Source: Prolixibacteraceae bacterium UBA1413
GTDB lineage: Bacteria; Bacteroidota; Bacteroidia; Bacteroidales; Prolixibacteraceae
Assembly: GCA_002304925.1 (NCBI GenBank)
Contig: DBPT01000020.1
Location: 62,001-126,000 of the forward strand
Length of the DNA stretch: 64,000 bases
Direction: 5' to 3'
The notes below the pieces were generated by a model, which was given only the letters and a program-made list of their open reading frames with translations, ran no database searches and had not been told where the DNA came from. Shown piece by piece: positions 46,672-55,576 of the stretch. A program made the translations under genes and the position numbers. Numbering within the stretch: position 1 is the first letter of the stretch; each line of letters begins with the position of its first letter.

Positions 46672-47863
46672 GGGTGATCAGGGTGATTTCAGGTGGCATA
46701 TCGATCCTGAATGGCATACCGATGATCCCGGTTCCCGGGTTCACATACAGGTATTTCCCCGATTTCCCGTATAATCCGCCCCAGAATTTTGCAAAAAGCG
46801 CTGCTGAACTGAAACAGAGTCCGGCGAAACGGATTCCCCATTGCATGCCATGGGTATGCCCTGATAAGGTTAGCGGGTAAGGGGCCTCCGAATCGATGAC
46901 TTCCTGCCAGGGTGCCGGATCATGACTCAGCAGAATCCGGAAGGCATCCCCGGGAATTCCCGTTCCGGCTTTTTGCAAATCGGCATATCGGGGAAAGGGG
47001 GGATTGCCCCAGTTTTCGACACCCACAAGATAAAGGGAATCGGTTTCCCGTGTGATGCAGACCGACTCGTTGCATAGGAGCTTCAGTCCGGCACGGCTGA
47101 AAGCTTCGGCAATACTCCTGAAATTGGCCGCTTTTGCTTCTTGGGTCTGCCACCGGAAATAATCACCGTAATCGTGATTTCCCAAAACGGCATAACGGCC
47201 GCTTCCGGCGGTGAAGGGCACAAACAGGGAGTCGGTACCCTCAGTTTCCCATGCGTGATTGTTGACCAGATCTCCCGTAAAGACGATCACATCGGGCGAG
47301 AATGCATGGCTGACCCGCAACATCCGCTTCGGGAGGTGCCGGACTCTGTAACTGCCCAGGTGCAGGTCAGACAGATGAACAATCCTGAATCCGTCGAAAG
47401 CCGGGGGAAGCGTGTCGAAATTCAATGTAATCTCCTTTTTTTTAATAAGATAGATTCCACCCGTAAATCCCCACAAAAATAGCAGAAAGAAACCGGTTGC
47501 CAGGATGGCACCCATGCAGGAAACCACCCGTCGGGGGTAAGCCCCGGAAAGGAAAAAACGGAACAGGGAAGCCATCATCAAAGGCAACTTGATGAACATA
47601 TCAGTAGTCAGCACCCCATCGAACAAGAAATAAAGGACAAAGCTGGTGCCATGCAAAGGAAGAACCTGCCAGCCATATAAAAGGAGCAGCATACCGCTTT
47701 GGATAATCGCCAGGATGAAATAAAACCGGGAGAGGATTCTGCCTCCCGACGACCGATGCCGGCTTATCAGATTGCGAAGGGTTGGCCAGGCCGACAACGT
47801 AAACATCCAATAGGCCAGCAGCAAGATCAGGATAATATCTCCGGACACACTTCTCATGATCAT
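46658..47863 (-). CDS. Membrane-anchored metallophosphoesterase
   Basis: This 401-residue protein has four N-terminal membrane segments (about residues 1-150) followed by a calcineurin-like phosphoesterase domain. The metal ligands are visible: HLSDLHLGSYR, VIVFTGDLVNNHA, AVLGNHDYGDYF, LLSHDPAP and LSGHTHGMQWG. This order matches the YkuE/YaeI type, which acts on lipid-linked phosphates such as UDP-diacylglucosamine or unknown phosphodiesters. Its coding end overlaps the end of the convergent fusion protein gene by 14 bases. Confidence 0.9.
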   Translation of the reverse strand: MIMRSVSGDIILILLLAYWMFTLSAWPTLRNLISRHRSSGGRILSRFYFILAIIQSGMLLLLYGWQVLPLHGTSFVLYFLFDGVLTTDMFIKLPLMMASLFRFFLSGAYPRRVVSCMGAILATGFFLLFLWGFTGGIYLIKKKEITLNFDTLPPAFDGFRIVHLSDLHLGSYRVRHLPKRMLRVSHAFSPDVIVFTGDLVNNHAWETEGTDSLFVPFTAGSGRYAVLGNHDYGDYFRWQTQEAKAANFRSIAEAFSRAGLKLLCNESVCITRETDSLYLVGVENWGNPPFPRYADLQKAGTGIPGDAFRILLSHDPAPWQEVIDSEAPYPLTLSGHTHGMQWGIRFAGLCFSSAALFAKFWGGLYGKSGKYLYVNPGTGIIGMPFRIDMPPEITLITLRRN

Positions 47864-48380
47864 CCAAAACCGGGAGAGCCGGGCAACAATGCCGGATTTC
47901 CGTATTGCAAAGATGCCAAAAAATCACGGATAAGTGTCAAATCAGTCAGGGTAGGGGAGCCCTGTTTGAGATTACATAAGTAACCTATTGAATATAGAAT
48001 AGTAAACTAATGACCTGTTGTTTTCAATCTGTTAAATTCACTATTATTTACAAAGATGAATCAAAGAAGAGAAAAATCAACTGCTGCAGTATGGCTGATT
48101 TTAAAAATTGAATTGAAATCTATAAAGTACAGATAATCAGTATATAATAATATGTTATTTAAATATAAAAATGAATTGAAATGATCTTGCCGGCTAAAAT
48201 TAAATATAAAACATTAAAATAATAATCACACCAAATTGTATATCAGATATTTATTGTGTTTATATAATGTATATATTTAATTACTGATTTCAATTTATGT
48301 AATTATAAATCAATAATATACAGTTAAAGTGTTTCTTTGCTCTTTTAAAGCCTGATCGTATAAGATGTTTAAAAAATATG
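47864..48380. other. AT-rich island without genes
   Basis: This stretch contains no convincing gene. From about 47970 to 48360 the base composition drops sharply; for example 48121-48180 has only 8 G or C in 60 bases, while neighbouring genes are near half G+C. AATTGAAATC at 48111-48120 is inverted as GATTTCAATT at 48286-48295, and AATTGAAAT also occurs at 48174-48182. The first part (47864-47970) is the leader of the phosphoesterase gene. The island may be a scar of a mobile element, a silenced region or an AT-rich regulatory or origin-like zone. Confidence 0.6.
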
Positions 48381-48388
48381 TACATTTG
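48381..48388 (+). promoter_or_regulatory. Promoter -7 element for the XRE regulator (TACATTTG)
   Basis: An exact TAnnTTTG match lies 16 bases before the ATG at 48405 and marks the downstream edge of the AT-rich island. Confidence 0.55.
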
Positions 48389-48404
48389 TTATCAGATTAC
48401 AAAA

Positions 48405-48815
48405 ATGAGGAATCATCAACAAGCGTCGGTCATGAAGGAGAGATTAAAAGCGTATATGGATTTCAAAAAGGTGAATGCTGCCGAGTTGGCGGACAGGATT
48501 GGGGTGCAGCGGTCGAATGTTTCCCACATTCTGAATGGGAGGAACAAGCCGGGGGCCCAGTTCATCGAGAAATTACTGCTTGCTTATCCCGAACTGGATG
48601 CCGGTTGGTTGCTTACGGGTCTGGGGCAGATGCTTACCAGCCGGATTGTTCCGGCACCTGAGAAGCCCCAGGCGGAACCTGTTGCACTTGGGGAGACGGA
48701 AAAGGAACCTCCTGCTGAAGAAGTTGTAAAAGTACGCAATGCCGTCTCCGGAAAAGTGGAGCGCATCGTGATCTTTTACACGGACCGGAGCTTTGTGGAA
48801 TATTTTCCGGGCTGA
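48405..48815 (+). CDS. XRE-type helix-turn-helix regulator
   Basis: This 136-residue protein (127 from the ATG at 48432, MKERLKAYMDFKK) has an XRE helix-turn-helix (AAELADRIGVQRSNVSHILN, then GRNKPGAQFIEKLLLAYPEL), followed by the Bacteroidota-typical DAGWLLTGLGQM. The C-terminal part is a Pro/Glu-rich linker (APEKPQAEPVALGETEKEPP) and a short beta hairpin (KVERIVIFYTDRSFVEYFPG). It is probably a DNA-binding repressor. The target is unknown; it stands just after the AT-rich island and 73 bases before pyrK. The start at 48405 is chosen because of the -7 element at 48381-48388. Confidence 0.85.
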   Translation: MRNHQQASVMKERLKAYMDFKKVNAAELADRIGVQRSNVSHILNGRNKPGAQFIEKLLLAYPELDAGWLLTGLGQMLTSRIVPAPEKPQAEPVALGETEKEPPAEEVVKVRNAVSGKVERIVIFYTDRSFVEYFPG

Positions 48816-48888
48816 AAGGGATCTCACCTTCGGTGCGGTGGGTTCCTGAATCCAAATCTTGCTTATATTTACCTCCAAAACCTGGATC

Positions 48889-49659
48889 ATGCAAAAGGTA
48901 GTTGCTGATTTTACCGTTACCGCGAATATCGCGCTGAACAGCGGATGTCACGCCCTTGTTCTGCAGTCTTCCGGTGAATTGCTTCCCATATTGCCCGGAC
49001 AGTTTGTCAACGTGGAGATACCCGGGAACAAAGAGGTTTTTCTACGCCGTCCTTTTTCAGTGTATGAGGTGGATGACGCTTCCTGTTCCCTGACCCTGCT
49101 GGTAAAAATTCTGGGAAGGGGTTCTGCGACCCTGGCCAGGGTTGCGGCAGGAGAAAAGTTGAGCCTTGTCTATCCCCTGGGGAAAGGGTTCACCATGCCC
49201 GCACCGGGGGACCGCGTGCTGGCGGTGGGAGGCGGCAGTGGGGTGGCTCCCTTGCTTTTCCTTGCCCGTCGTGCGGCATTGCCTCCAGATTCAATACACC
49301 TTCTCCTGGGCGCTAAAACGGAGGCTGATCACATCGATGTACAAAAATACACCGACTGTGCGACTTTCTATTTTACCACGGAGGACGGCTCCCAGGGGGT
49401 GAAAGGGATGGTGACGGATCATCTCTTGTTCGGGAAGCTTTCCCGATACAATAAGATTTATGCATGCGGTCCCCTTGCCATGATGAAGGCAGCGGCTGCC
49501 GGAGCTGTGGAGAAAGGAATCTTCTGTGAAGTTTCACTTGAAAATTTAATGGCTTGTGGTTTTGGTGTTTGCCTTTGCTGTGTTGAACCAACGGTTAAAG
49601 GAAATTTGTGTGTATGCTCCGAAGGACCTGTATTCAATATTAACGATCTGACATGGTAA
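48889..49659 (+). CDS. pyrK: Dihydroorotate dehydrogenase B electron-transfer subunit
   Basis: This 256-residue flavoprotein passes electrons from dihydroorotate dehydrogenase to NAD+. It has an FAD-binding barrel ([18 protein letters not shown]), an NAD-binding domain ([20 protein letters not shown], later [17 protein letters not shown]), and a C-terminal [2Fe-2S] site ([11 protein letters not shown], then [12 protein letters not shown]). The start at 48889 ([10 protein letters not shown]) is chosen because the longer frame from 48859 lacks any promoter spacing and does not extend a domain. It overlaps pyrD by seven bases, so the heterotetramer subunits are made together. Confidence 0.95.
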   Translation: MQKVVADFTVTANIALNSGCHALVLQSSGELLPILPGQFVNVEIPGNKEVFLRRPFSVYEVDDASCSLTLLVKILGRGSATLARVAAGEKLSLVYPLGKGFTMPAPGDRVLAVGGGSGVAPLLFLARRAALPPDSIHLLLGAKTEADHIDVQKYTDCATFYFTTEDGSQGVKGMVTDHLLFGKLSRYNKIYACGPLAMMKAAAAGAVEKGIFCEVSLENLMACGFGVCLCCVEPTVKGNLCVCSEGPVFNINDLTW

Positions 49660-50564
49660 ATCTTGCCGTAAATATCGGTGGACTTCGTCTGAAAAATCCC
49701 GTCATGACCGCCTCGGGATGCTCCGGTTTCGGGGAAGAGCTGGCTGCCTTTTACGATGTTTCCCGGCTGGGGGCGATCCTTCTCAAAGGGATTACGCTGA
49801 AAGAACGGATGGGAAATGACTATCCCAGGATGGCGGAGACCGCCTCAGGCATGCTCAATGCCGTCGGTTTGCAGAACAGGGGGGTAGACTACTTCGTTAG
49901 GGAGATCTATCCTGTCATCAGGAATTATGACACTGCGCTGATTGTGAATGTAAACGGCTCGACAATCGAAGAGTATGTTGAAGTAACCCAAAAGATCAAT
50001 GCCCTGGAAAGGATTGCCGCCATTGAATTGAATATCTCGTGCCCCAATGTGAAAGAGGGAGGCATGGCTTTCGGCGTGAGTTGTCCGGCTGCCGCCGCTG
50101 TGACCCGGGAAGTCCGGAAAAGTTGCAAGAAACCCCTGATCGTCAAACTTTCACCCAATGTCACCGATATTTCCGAGGTGGCCAGGGCGGTGGAATCGGA
50201 AGGTGCTGATGCCGTATCCCTGGTCAACACCTTCCTCGGACTGGCCATCGATGCCGAAAAACGCATACCAAAACTTTCGACCGTCACCGGCGGACTTTCA
50301 GGTCCGGCAATCAAACCCATCGCCCTCAGAATGGTCTGGCAGGTCTCACAAGCCGTGAAAATTCCGGTGATCGGACTGGGGGGGATCATGAACAGCACCG
50401 ATGCGGTGGAATTTTTCCTGGCAGGTGCCGCTGCCATCCAGGTCGGAACCGCTATCTTCAAAGATCCCTTTACCCCTTTGCATATCATCGACGGATTACA
50501 AAACTATCTCGAAAGACACGGCTTTAGTGGCATCAGTGAACTCTCAGGGAGATTACAAATGTAA
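49653..50564 (+). CDS. pyrD: Dihydroorotate dehydrogenase B catalytic subunit (class 1B)
   Basis: This 303-residue TIM-barrel FMN enzyme oxidises dihydroorotate to orotate in pyrimidine synthesis. The family pattern is clear: [94 protein letters not shown] and [20 protein letters not shown]. It is class 1B because it is paired with pyrK. The stop codon sits inside the first of three tandem palindromes (see 50551-50604), so the end of this gene may be tied to regulation of the next. Confidence 0.97.
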   Translation: MVNLAVNIGGLRLKNPVMTASGCSGFGEELAAFYDVSRLGAILLKGITLKERMGNDYPRMAETASGMLNAVGLQNRGVDYFVREIYPVIRNYDTALIVNVNGSTIEEYVEVTQKINALERIAAIELNISCPNVKEGGMAFGVSCPAAAAVTREVRKSCKKPLIVKLSPNVTDISEVARAVESEGADAVSLVNTFLGLAIDAEKRIPKLSTVTGGLSGPAIKPIALRMVWQVSQAVKIPVIGLGGIMNSTDAVEFFLAGAAAIQVGTAIFKDPFTPLHIIDGLQNYLERHGFSGISELSGRLQM

Positions 50565-50604
50565 TCTATGTTTTGTTACACATGTAACATTTCTAAGGGT
50601 TACA
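50551..50604. repeat. Tandem TTACAnnTGTAA-type palindromes after pyrD
   Basis: GATTACA-AA-TGTAATC (50551-50566) and GTTACA-CA-TGTAAC (50575-50588) are perfect inverted repeats, and GTTACA (50599-50604) is a further half-site. The TTACA starts at 50553, 50576 and 50600 are 23 and 24 bases apart, a little over two helical turns. This regular spacing is typical of cooperative operators for a dimeric regulator. The first palindrome spans the pyrD stop codon. The regulator is unknown; the downstream gene is the TonB-like protein at 50815. Confidence 0.6.
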
Positions 50605-50785
50605 AATATACAAAGTTGCCGTCCATTCTTGGCAAACGGCAGATAAGGCGATCAAAAGATTATTTATCATAATGAACTTAAGATCCTTCCGGGATTTAAT
50701 CGGAACCCCGATCATCAACCAGTCCCTGGTAGCCTTACAGGCGGCTCTTTTTGATCTGAATCTGGTTGATTCTGCCATTTTTGGT

Positions 50786-50793
50786 TAACTTTG
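50786..50793 (+). promoter_or_regulatory. Promoter -7 element for the TonB-like gene (TAACTTTG)
   Basis: An exact TAnnTTTG match ends 21 bases before the ATG at 50815, with a TTG at 50766-50768 (17-base spacer). The longer open frame from 50791 starts inside this element, so it is not the true start. Confidence 0.6.
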
Positions 50794-50814
50794 GGAATCA
50801 GCATACGGTGGATC

Positions 50815-51273
50815 ATGCCCAAAAAAAGGTTTCTGAAATATCCTGAATATCCTGGGGGGAAAAGTGAATTCCGGAAGTATATCCTTGAAAATCTGCGATA
50901 TCCTGAAGAAGCTTTAAAGAACCGGGTGGAAGGTATTGTCTATTTGTCGGCTGAAGTTGACGACAATGGAAAAGTGTTTGACATCAGAGTGGAAAAAGGG
51001 CTTGGTTTTGGATGTGATGAAGAGGCGGTCCGATTGGTTGGCGGGATACAATTCGGAGGTGTGCGTAACCGGGGGATCAGGCTGAAGACGCGGAAAAAAT
51101 TCAGGATAGAATTCAAGCTGCGGGAAAAACCTGGACCGGCAGTACAGCAGCAAAATCAAACCGGGCTGTCTGTTTCGTACGACTATAAAAAATCGGAAGC
51201 CGTCCAAAGTAATCCTCCTTCAACCAATCCTGTCCCCAAACCCGGGTATAGCTATATCATCAACCTGAATTGA
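50815..51273 (+). CDS. Anchorless TonB C-terminal-domain protein
   Basis: This 152-residue protein from ATG 50815 consists of a TonB_C-type domain (FRKYILENLRYPEEALKNRV, EGIVYLSAEVDDNGKVFDIR, VEKGLGFGCDEEAVRLVGG) and a low-complexity tail ending in PPSTNPVPKPGYSYIINLN. TonB normally has an N-terminal membrane segment and a Pro-rich linker; here neither is present and no signal peptide is seen. Similar domains occur at the ends of BlaR-like or secreted proteins of Bacteroidota. The fold assignment is from sequence pattern. It may be a soluble relative or a fragment. Confidence 0.75.
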   Translation: MPKKRFLKYPEYPGGKSEFRKYILENLRYPEEALKNRVEGIVYLSAEVDDNGKVFDIRVEKGLGFGCDEEAVRLVGGIQFGGVRNRGIRLKTRKKFRIEFKLREKPGPAVQQQNQTGLSVSYDYKKSEAVQSNPPSTNPVPKPGYSYIINLN

Positions 51274-51517
51274 AACTCTCTGACGCAGGATGGACGGTGA
51301 AACAAATCCCGGAATTGCGGGATGAGTTCGACAGGTTTCAGCACCGGCTAGGCCATAAGCAGAGACCAGGCATTCATGCTTACCTGCCACAAAGGACGGA
51401 TGCAGTCAATTCGCTCACCGGAATTCTAACCACCTCTGAGGAATCATTGACTCCTCTTATTTCAGATTCCCTTTGTCCTATAATTGATATTATGTTAAAT
51501 AAAATATGTAAAATTAA

Positions 51518-51541
51518 AGGGGAGTTTTCAGGGACTCCCCT
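51518..51541 (-). terminator. Hairpin terminator of the TPR gene
   Basis: AGGGGAGT (51518-51525) pairs perfectly with ACTCCCCT (51534-51541) over an eight-base loop. On the minus strand it lies seven bases past the TPR stop codon and is followed by TTTAATTTT. The 274-base gap to the TonB-like gene otherwise holds only the AT-rich sequence around 51480-51515 and an unremarkable G+C-rich part. Confidence 0.85.
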
Positions 51542-51547
51542 CATTTG

Positions 51548-52720
51548 TTATTGCCCCAGTTTTTTAAGCACTTCTTCGTATTTGTCAAGTTGTTTCAACC
51601 TGTAATAGAGGTTCTTGAGAGATTCGAGCGAATAGGTATCGCCGGGTTTGATTTCCTGGCATCTTTCCATATAGGGCAAAGCTTTTGAAAACCAGACATC
51701 AGATTTTGCCAGTTCCTCATCATAGAGATCATTCTGATTAGCAGGAACCTTATTGGCCACTTCTATCTGTTTCACACCGTTGTTGTAATACAGGGCGCCC
51801 AGGTTGTAGTAAGCATCATAATAATCCTTATTCAACTCGATTGATTTCTCATAGCTTTTGATGGCTTCGTCCTGTTTTCCCATACCGTCGAGCAATGATC
51901 CCCGGGCGAAGAAATAGGAAGGATTTGAAGGATCCTGTTCAATGGCAAGGTTCAGGTATTTCATTGCTTCTTCGGTTTTCTTGGTGGAAATATAAATGTT
52001 GATCATTTCCACAAGAACGCTGTTATCGGTAGGATATTTTTCGAAGGCTTCGGTGAGGGTTGTAATGGCCGTAACTGTATCCTTGTTCTCAAGGTATGAT
52101 TTTGAAAGAAGACTATAGGTGCGTCCCCCGTTGTAACCATATTTTGCAGCTTCCTTGTAATACTGGATTGCCTTGTTATAATTTTCGGCGTTAAAAGCGG
52201 CCAGCCCGGCATTGAAAATGATGACAGTATCAACTGCATTTTTATTATCCTTCTGGAAAACAGGAAGTTGTTTCATGTCAAGAATCTGTTCGAAGGAAGT
52301 CAGCGCTTTGTTGTAGTCTTCATTGTTAAAAGCATCCACTGCCTGGTTCATGAAGTCATTTTCCATGAGGGTCAGTTTGATCAGGATACTGTTTGAATTC
52401 CGGCCTTTTGTGTCAAGCTGGAGTGCTTTTTTGTAAGAGTTCAGAGCTTCGGAAAGCGGATCGGCCGACAATCTTTTGACGGCTTCGTCTTTTGACTGAG
52501 CAATGGCCTGAAAGATTTCACCCCTCACCTCCCAGGTCCGGGGATTGTTAATTGTCTTGGCACTTTTGGGATTTGTGGAATTCACTACGGCTTCGATGGC
52601 TTCCAGAGCTTTATCAAGTTTACCCTGATCTTTCGCAGAAAGTGCACCGGAAACACCTTTTTGGCCCATGGCTACACTTGTTAAGAAAACGAAGGTTAGC
52701 AGAATAAGAGATTTTTTCAT
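51548..52720 (-). CDS. Secreted tetratricopeptide-repeat protein
   Basis: This 390-residue protein has a signal peptide (MKKSLILLTFVFLTSVAMGQ) and then several TPR units: EALNSYKKALQLDTKGRNSN, EDYNKALTSFEQILDMKQLP, ENYNKAIQYYKEAAKYGYNG, KTEEAMKYLNLAIEQDPSNP and KQDEAIKSYEKSIELNKDYY. I start at 52720; the open frame upstream to 52783 covers the promoter. A good promoter (TATTTTTG at 52749-52756 with TTTG at 52774-52777) precedes it. The protein is probably periplasmic or outer-membrane associated. It lies downstream of gyrA in the same direction but has its own promoter. Confidence 0.88.
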   Translation of the reverse strand: MKKSLILLTFVFLTSVAMGQKGVSGALSAKDQGKLDKALEAIEAVVNSTNPKSAKTINNPRTWEVRGEIFQAIAQSKDEAVKRLSADPLSEALNSYKKALQLDTKGRNSNSILIKLTLMENDFMNQAVDAFNNEDYNKALTSFEQILDMKQLPVFQKDNKNAVDTVIIFNAGLAAFNAENYNKAIQYYKEAAKYGYNGGRTYSLLSKSYLENKDTVTAITTLTEAFEKYPTDNSVLVEMINIYISTKKTEEAMKYLNLAIEQDPSNPSYFFARGSLLDGMGKQDEAIKSYEKSIELNKDYYDAYYNLGALYYNNGVKQIEVANKVPANQNDLYDEELAKSDVWFSKALPYMERCQEIKPGDTYSLESLKNLYYRLKQLDKYEEVLKKLGQ

Positions 52721-52748
52721 TTCAGTTGTTTTAAATTTATGTTTGACA

Positions 52749-52777
52749 CAAAAATATGAAAATAAATTCTCAGCAAA
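52749..52777 (-). promoter_or_regulatory. Promoter of the TPR gene
   Basis: On the minus strand TTTG (plus 52774-52777) is followed after 17 bases by TATTTTTG (52749-52756), a near-complete Bacteroidota promoter, 28 bases before the ATG at 52720. Confidence 0.6.
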
Positions 52778-52778
52778 T

Positions 52779-52800
52779 AACAATAAGCTAATTTATTGTT
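52779..52800 (-). terminator. AT-rich hairpin at the end of gyrA
   Basis: AACAATAA (52779-52786) pairs with TTATTGTT (52793-52800) over a six-base loop, overlapping the gyrA stop codon and lying next to the downstream promoter. Weak stem, no strong U-run. Confidence 0.35.
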
Positions 52801-55306
52801 CTCCGGATATATTTTCAGCTTCGTGGTCGTCATTTTCCTTTTCCTCTTCCTTGCCTGACTCCTCATTTTCGTAACTTCTGACTTTGGCCACAGAAGCAAT
52901 CTGATCATTGTCCTTCAAATTGATGATCCGTACCCCTTGTGCAGCTCTTCCCATCACGCGGATGGTTTTAACGGCAACCCGGATGGTCAGGCCATTCTGG
53001 GTGATGATCATCAGGTCGTTATCGTCACCAGCATTCTTGATCGCAATCAGTCTGCCCGTTTTTTGGGTAATGTTAATGGTTTTAACGCCTTTCCCTCCTC
53101 TGTTGGTAATCGGATAGTCGGCCAGGCTCGATCGCTTTCCGTAGCCCTTCTCCGATAATACCAGAACGTCATCGTCAGGATCATTTACACAAATCATGCC
53201 AATCACCTCATCCGTCTCATTTCCAAGGGTAATACCTTTTACCCCTGAGGCGGTCCGGCCAATGGGACGCACTATCGATTCATTGAAACGAATGGCTTTG
53301 CCGCTTCTGACCGCCAGCATGATTTCATGGTTTCCACTGGTGCGACGGGCCTCCAGGAGTTCGTCATCCTCCTTGATGGTAATGGCATTCACCCCGTTCA
53401 GCCTGGGACGGGAATAAGCTTCCAGGGTGGTTTTTTTGATGATTCCTCTTTTGGTGGCCAGAATAATGTAGTTGTTGTTGATAAATTCAGGATCATCGAG
53501 GGATTTTACCCTGATATAGGCCAGTACTTTATCATCACTGCTGACATTCAGGATGTTCTGAATCGCCCTTCCCTTGCTTGTCCGGCTTCCTTCGGGAATC
53601 TGATACACCTTCAGCCAGTAACATTTGCCTAACCGGGTGAAGAGAAGAAGGGTCATGTGCATCGATGCCACGAACATATGTTCTATAAAATCTTCATCAC
53701 GGGTGGCCCCTCCCCTGGAACCCACTCCTCCCCTCCCCTGCGTCTTAAAATCGGACAAAGGTGTCCTTTTAATATATCCCAGGTGAGAGATGGTGATGAT
53801 CATATCCTCATCGGCATAAAAATCCAGCGGATTAAAATCTTCGGCATTCTGCTCGATTTCCGTCCGACGGTTGTCTCCAAACTTCGCTTTCAGTTCGAAG
53901 AGTTCATCCCGGATAATTCCCATGCGGAGTGCTTCGCTGGCCAGCACCGCCTTGTAATGTTCGATTTGTTTCAGGAGTGCTTCATATTCTGCGTGAAGTT
54001 TCTCCTGTTCGAGTCCGGTAAGTTGCCGCAGGCGCATCTCCACGATGGCGCGCGACTGGATCTCGGTGAGGCCGAAACGTTCCATCAGGCGTTCCCTGGC
54101 CTCATCAGGGGTTTTTGAACTGCGGATGATGGCGATGACTTCGTCAATGTTATCGCTGGCGATGATCAGTCCTTCAAGGATATGGGCTTTTTTTTCCGCT
54201 TGTTCAAGTTCATATTGTGTTCTGCGGGTGACGACATCGTGCCGGTGTTCCACAAAATAGCCGATCAGTTCTTTGAGGTTCAGTGTCCTGGGGCGTCCGT
54301 GAACCAATGCGATGTTGTTCACATTGAAAGAGGTCTGCAGTGGAGTGAGTTTATACAGGTTGTTGAGCACCACATTGCTCATCGCGTCTTTTTTCAGCTC
54401 GAAGACCACCCGCATTCCTTCTCTGTCGGATTCGTCATTGACGTTGGAAATTCCCTCCAGTTTTTTTTCATTGATCAGGTCGGCGGTTTTCTGGATCATT
54501 TCGGCACGGTTCACCATATAAGGAATTTCGGTAACGATGATTTTTTCCCTGCCGCCTTCATTTTCGATATGGGCTTTCCCGCGGATGACAATGCGTCCTT
54601 TCCCGGTTTCGTACGCGTCCTTAACACCTTGGTAGCCATAGATGATACCTCCGGTCGGAAAATCCGGGGCTTGGATGATTCTGATCAGTTCGTCGACCGA
54701 TATGTTGGGATTTTCAATGTATGCCACAATGGCATCTACGGTATCTGAAAGGTTATGGGGCGGCATATTGGTAGCCATTCCCACAGCGATACCGGAGGTT
54801 CCGTTGACCAGCAGGTTGGGAAGACGGGTAGGCAGTACGGTGGGTTCCTGCAACGATTCATCAAAATTGGGCTGAAAATCGATGGTGTTTTTGTCAAGGT
54901 CGGCCAAGGTCTCTTCTCCGATCCGTGATAAACGCGCCTCGGTATACCGCATGGCGGCGGGGCTGTCGCCATCGACAGATCCGAAATTCCCTTGTCCGTC
55001 TACCAGCGGATACCGCAATGACCACTCCTGGGCCATTCTCACCATGGTGAAGTAAATGGAAGAATCCCCGTGAGGGTGAAATTTCCCCATCACCTCCCCT
55101 ACTATTCTGGCCGACTTTTTATAAGGTTTGTTAGAAAGGGTTCCCAATTCGTTCATTCCGAATAATACCCTCCGGTGGACAGGTTTTAATCCGTCACGTA
55201 CGTCGGGAAGTGCCCGTGAAACGATTACCGACATGGAATAATCGATATAGGCAGATTTCATCTGCTCTTCGATGTTAACCCGTATAATTTTTTCGTTATC
55301 AGACAT
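52793..55306 (-). CDS. gyrA: DNA gyrase subunit A
   Basis: This 837-residue subunit breaks and rejoins DNA during negative supercoiling. The catalytic core starts [20 protein letters not shown], with [37 protein letters not shown] (the quinolone-resistance region; a Ser after HPHGD and a Tyr two residues on) and the active-site Tyr in [14 protein letters not shown]. The C-terminal beta-pinwheel repeats follow ([17 protein letters not shown] is the GyrA box region) and the protein ends in an acidic tail ([15 protein letters not shown]). The GyrA box marks it as gyrase rather than ParC. The gyrB gene is not in the window. Confidence 0.97.
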   Translation of the reverse strand: MSDNEKIIRVNIEEQMKSAYIDYSMSVIVSRALPDVRDGLKPVHRRVLFGMNELGTLSNKPYKKSARIVGEVMGKFHPHGDSSIYFTMVRMAQEWSLRYPLVDGQGNFGSVDGDSPAAMRYTEARLSRIGEETLADLDKNTIDFQPNFDESLQEPTVLPTRLPNLLVNGTSGIAVGMATNMPPHNLSDTVDAIVAYIENPNISVDELIRIIQAPDFPTGGIIYGYQGVKDAYETGKGRIVIRGKAHIENEGGREKIIVTEIPYMVNRAEMIQKTADLINEKKLEGISNVNDESDREGMRVVFELKKDAMSNVVLNNLYKLTPLQTSFNVNNIALVHGRPRTLNLKELIGYFVEHRHDVVTRRTQYELEQAEKKAHILEGLIIASDNIDEVIAIIRSSKTPDEARERLMERFGLTEIQSRAIVEMRLRQLTGLEQEKLHAEYEALLKQIEHYKAVLASEALRMGIIRDELFELKAKFGDNRRTEIEQNAEDFNPLDFYADEDMIITISHLGYIKRTPLSDFKTQGRGGVGSRGGATRDEDFIEHMFVASMHMTLLLFTRLGKCYWLKVYQIPEGSRTSKGRAIQNILNVSSDDKVLAYIRVKSLDDPEFINNNYIILATKRGIIKKTTLEAYSRPRLNGVNAITIKEDDELLEARRTSGNHEIMLAVRSGKAIRFNESIVRPIGRTASGVKGITLGNETDEVIGMICVNDPDDDVLVLSEKGYGKRSSLADYPITNRGGKGVKTINITQKTGRLIAIKNAGDDNDLMIITQNGLTIRVAVKTIRVMGRAAQGVRIINLKDNDQIASVAKVRSYENEESGKEEEKENDDHEAENISGEQ

Positions 55307-55349
55307 TTAAATATTTATTAACAGATTTGTATCCGGTTAGAACCGACCT

Positions 55350-55358
55350 GCAAAAATA
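55350..55358 (-). promoter_or_regulatory. Promoter -7 element for gyrA (TATTTTTGC)
   Basis: An exact TAnnTTTGC match on the minus strand, 44 bases before the gyrA ATG, with a TTTG 15 bases further upstream (55374-55377). The region between the divergent gyrA and clpC starts (270 bases) otherwise holds only leaders. Confidence 0.6.
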
Positions 55359-55512
55359 GTAAAAAATCCCTGTCAAAAAGGCATGGCATCCATCCTTTCG
55401 CACTCCATCGGCAGGAAGATATTAACAAAAAGAATTGGTTTCGGGTGACATAAGCGCTTCATTTGCGTATAACTTGGTAGTTAATGATCCCTGTGGGGCC
55501 GTTTTTTTTTGA

Positions 55513-55520
55513 TAATTTTG
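55513..55520 (+). promoter_or_regulatory. Promoter -7 element for clpC (TAATTTTG)
   Basis: An exact TAnnTTTG match 56 bases before the clpC ATG, after a run of T residues. The -33 element is not evident. Confidence 0.45.
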
Positions 55521-55576
55521 AACAGAACTTTTAGGAACAATTTTTGTTGCTGATAACAGTTAGTTAATTTTCAAAT

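Noticed and set aside
48057..48137. A 26-codon open frame starting MNQRREKSTAAVW in the AT-rich island
   Set aside because: It is too short, in very AT-rich sequence, with no promoter element or neighbour support.
50672..50788. A 38-codon open frame (MNLRSFRDLIGTPIINQSLV...) between pyrD and the TonB-like gene
   Set aside because: It ends inside the -7 promoter element of the TonB-like gene, no domain or homologue is recognised, and the opposite strand also has an open frame, so it is probably chance.
51270..51605. A 111-codon open frame after the TonB-like gene
   Set aside because: It starts with TTG inside the previous stop, runs through the TPR terminator and into the TPR gene on the other strand, so the full frame is not a gene. 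The front part is kept as a low-interest finding.
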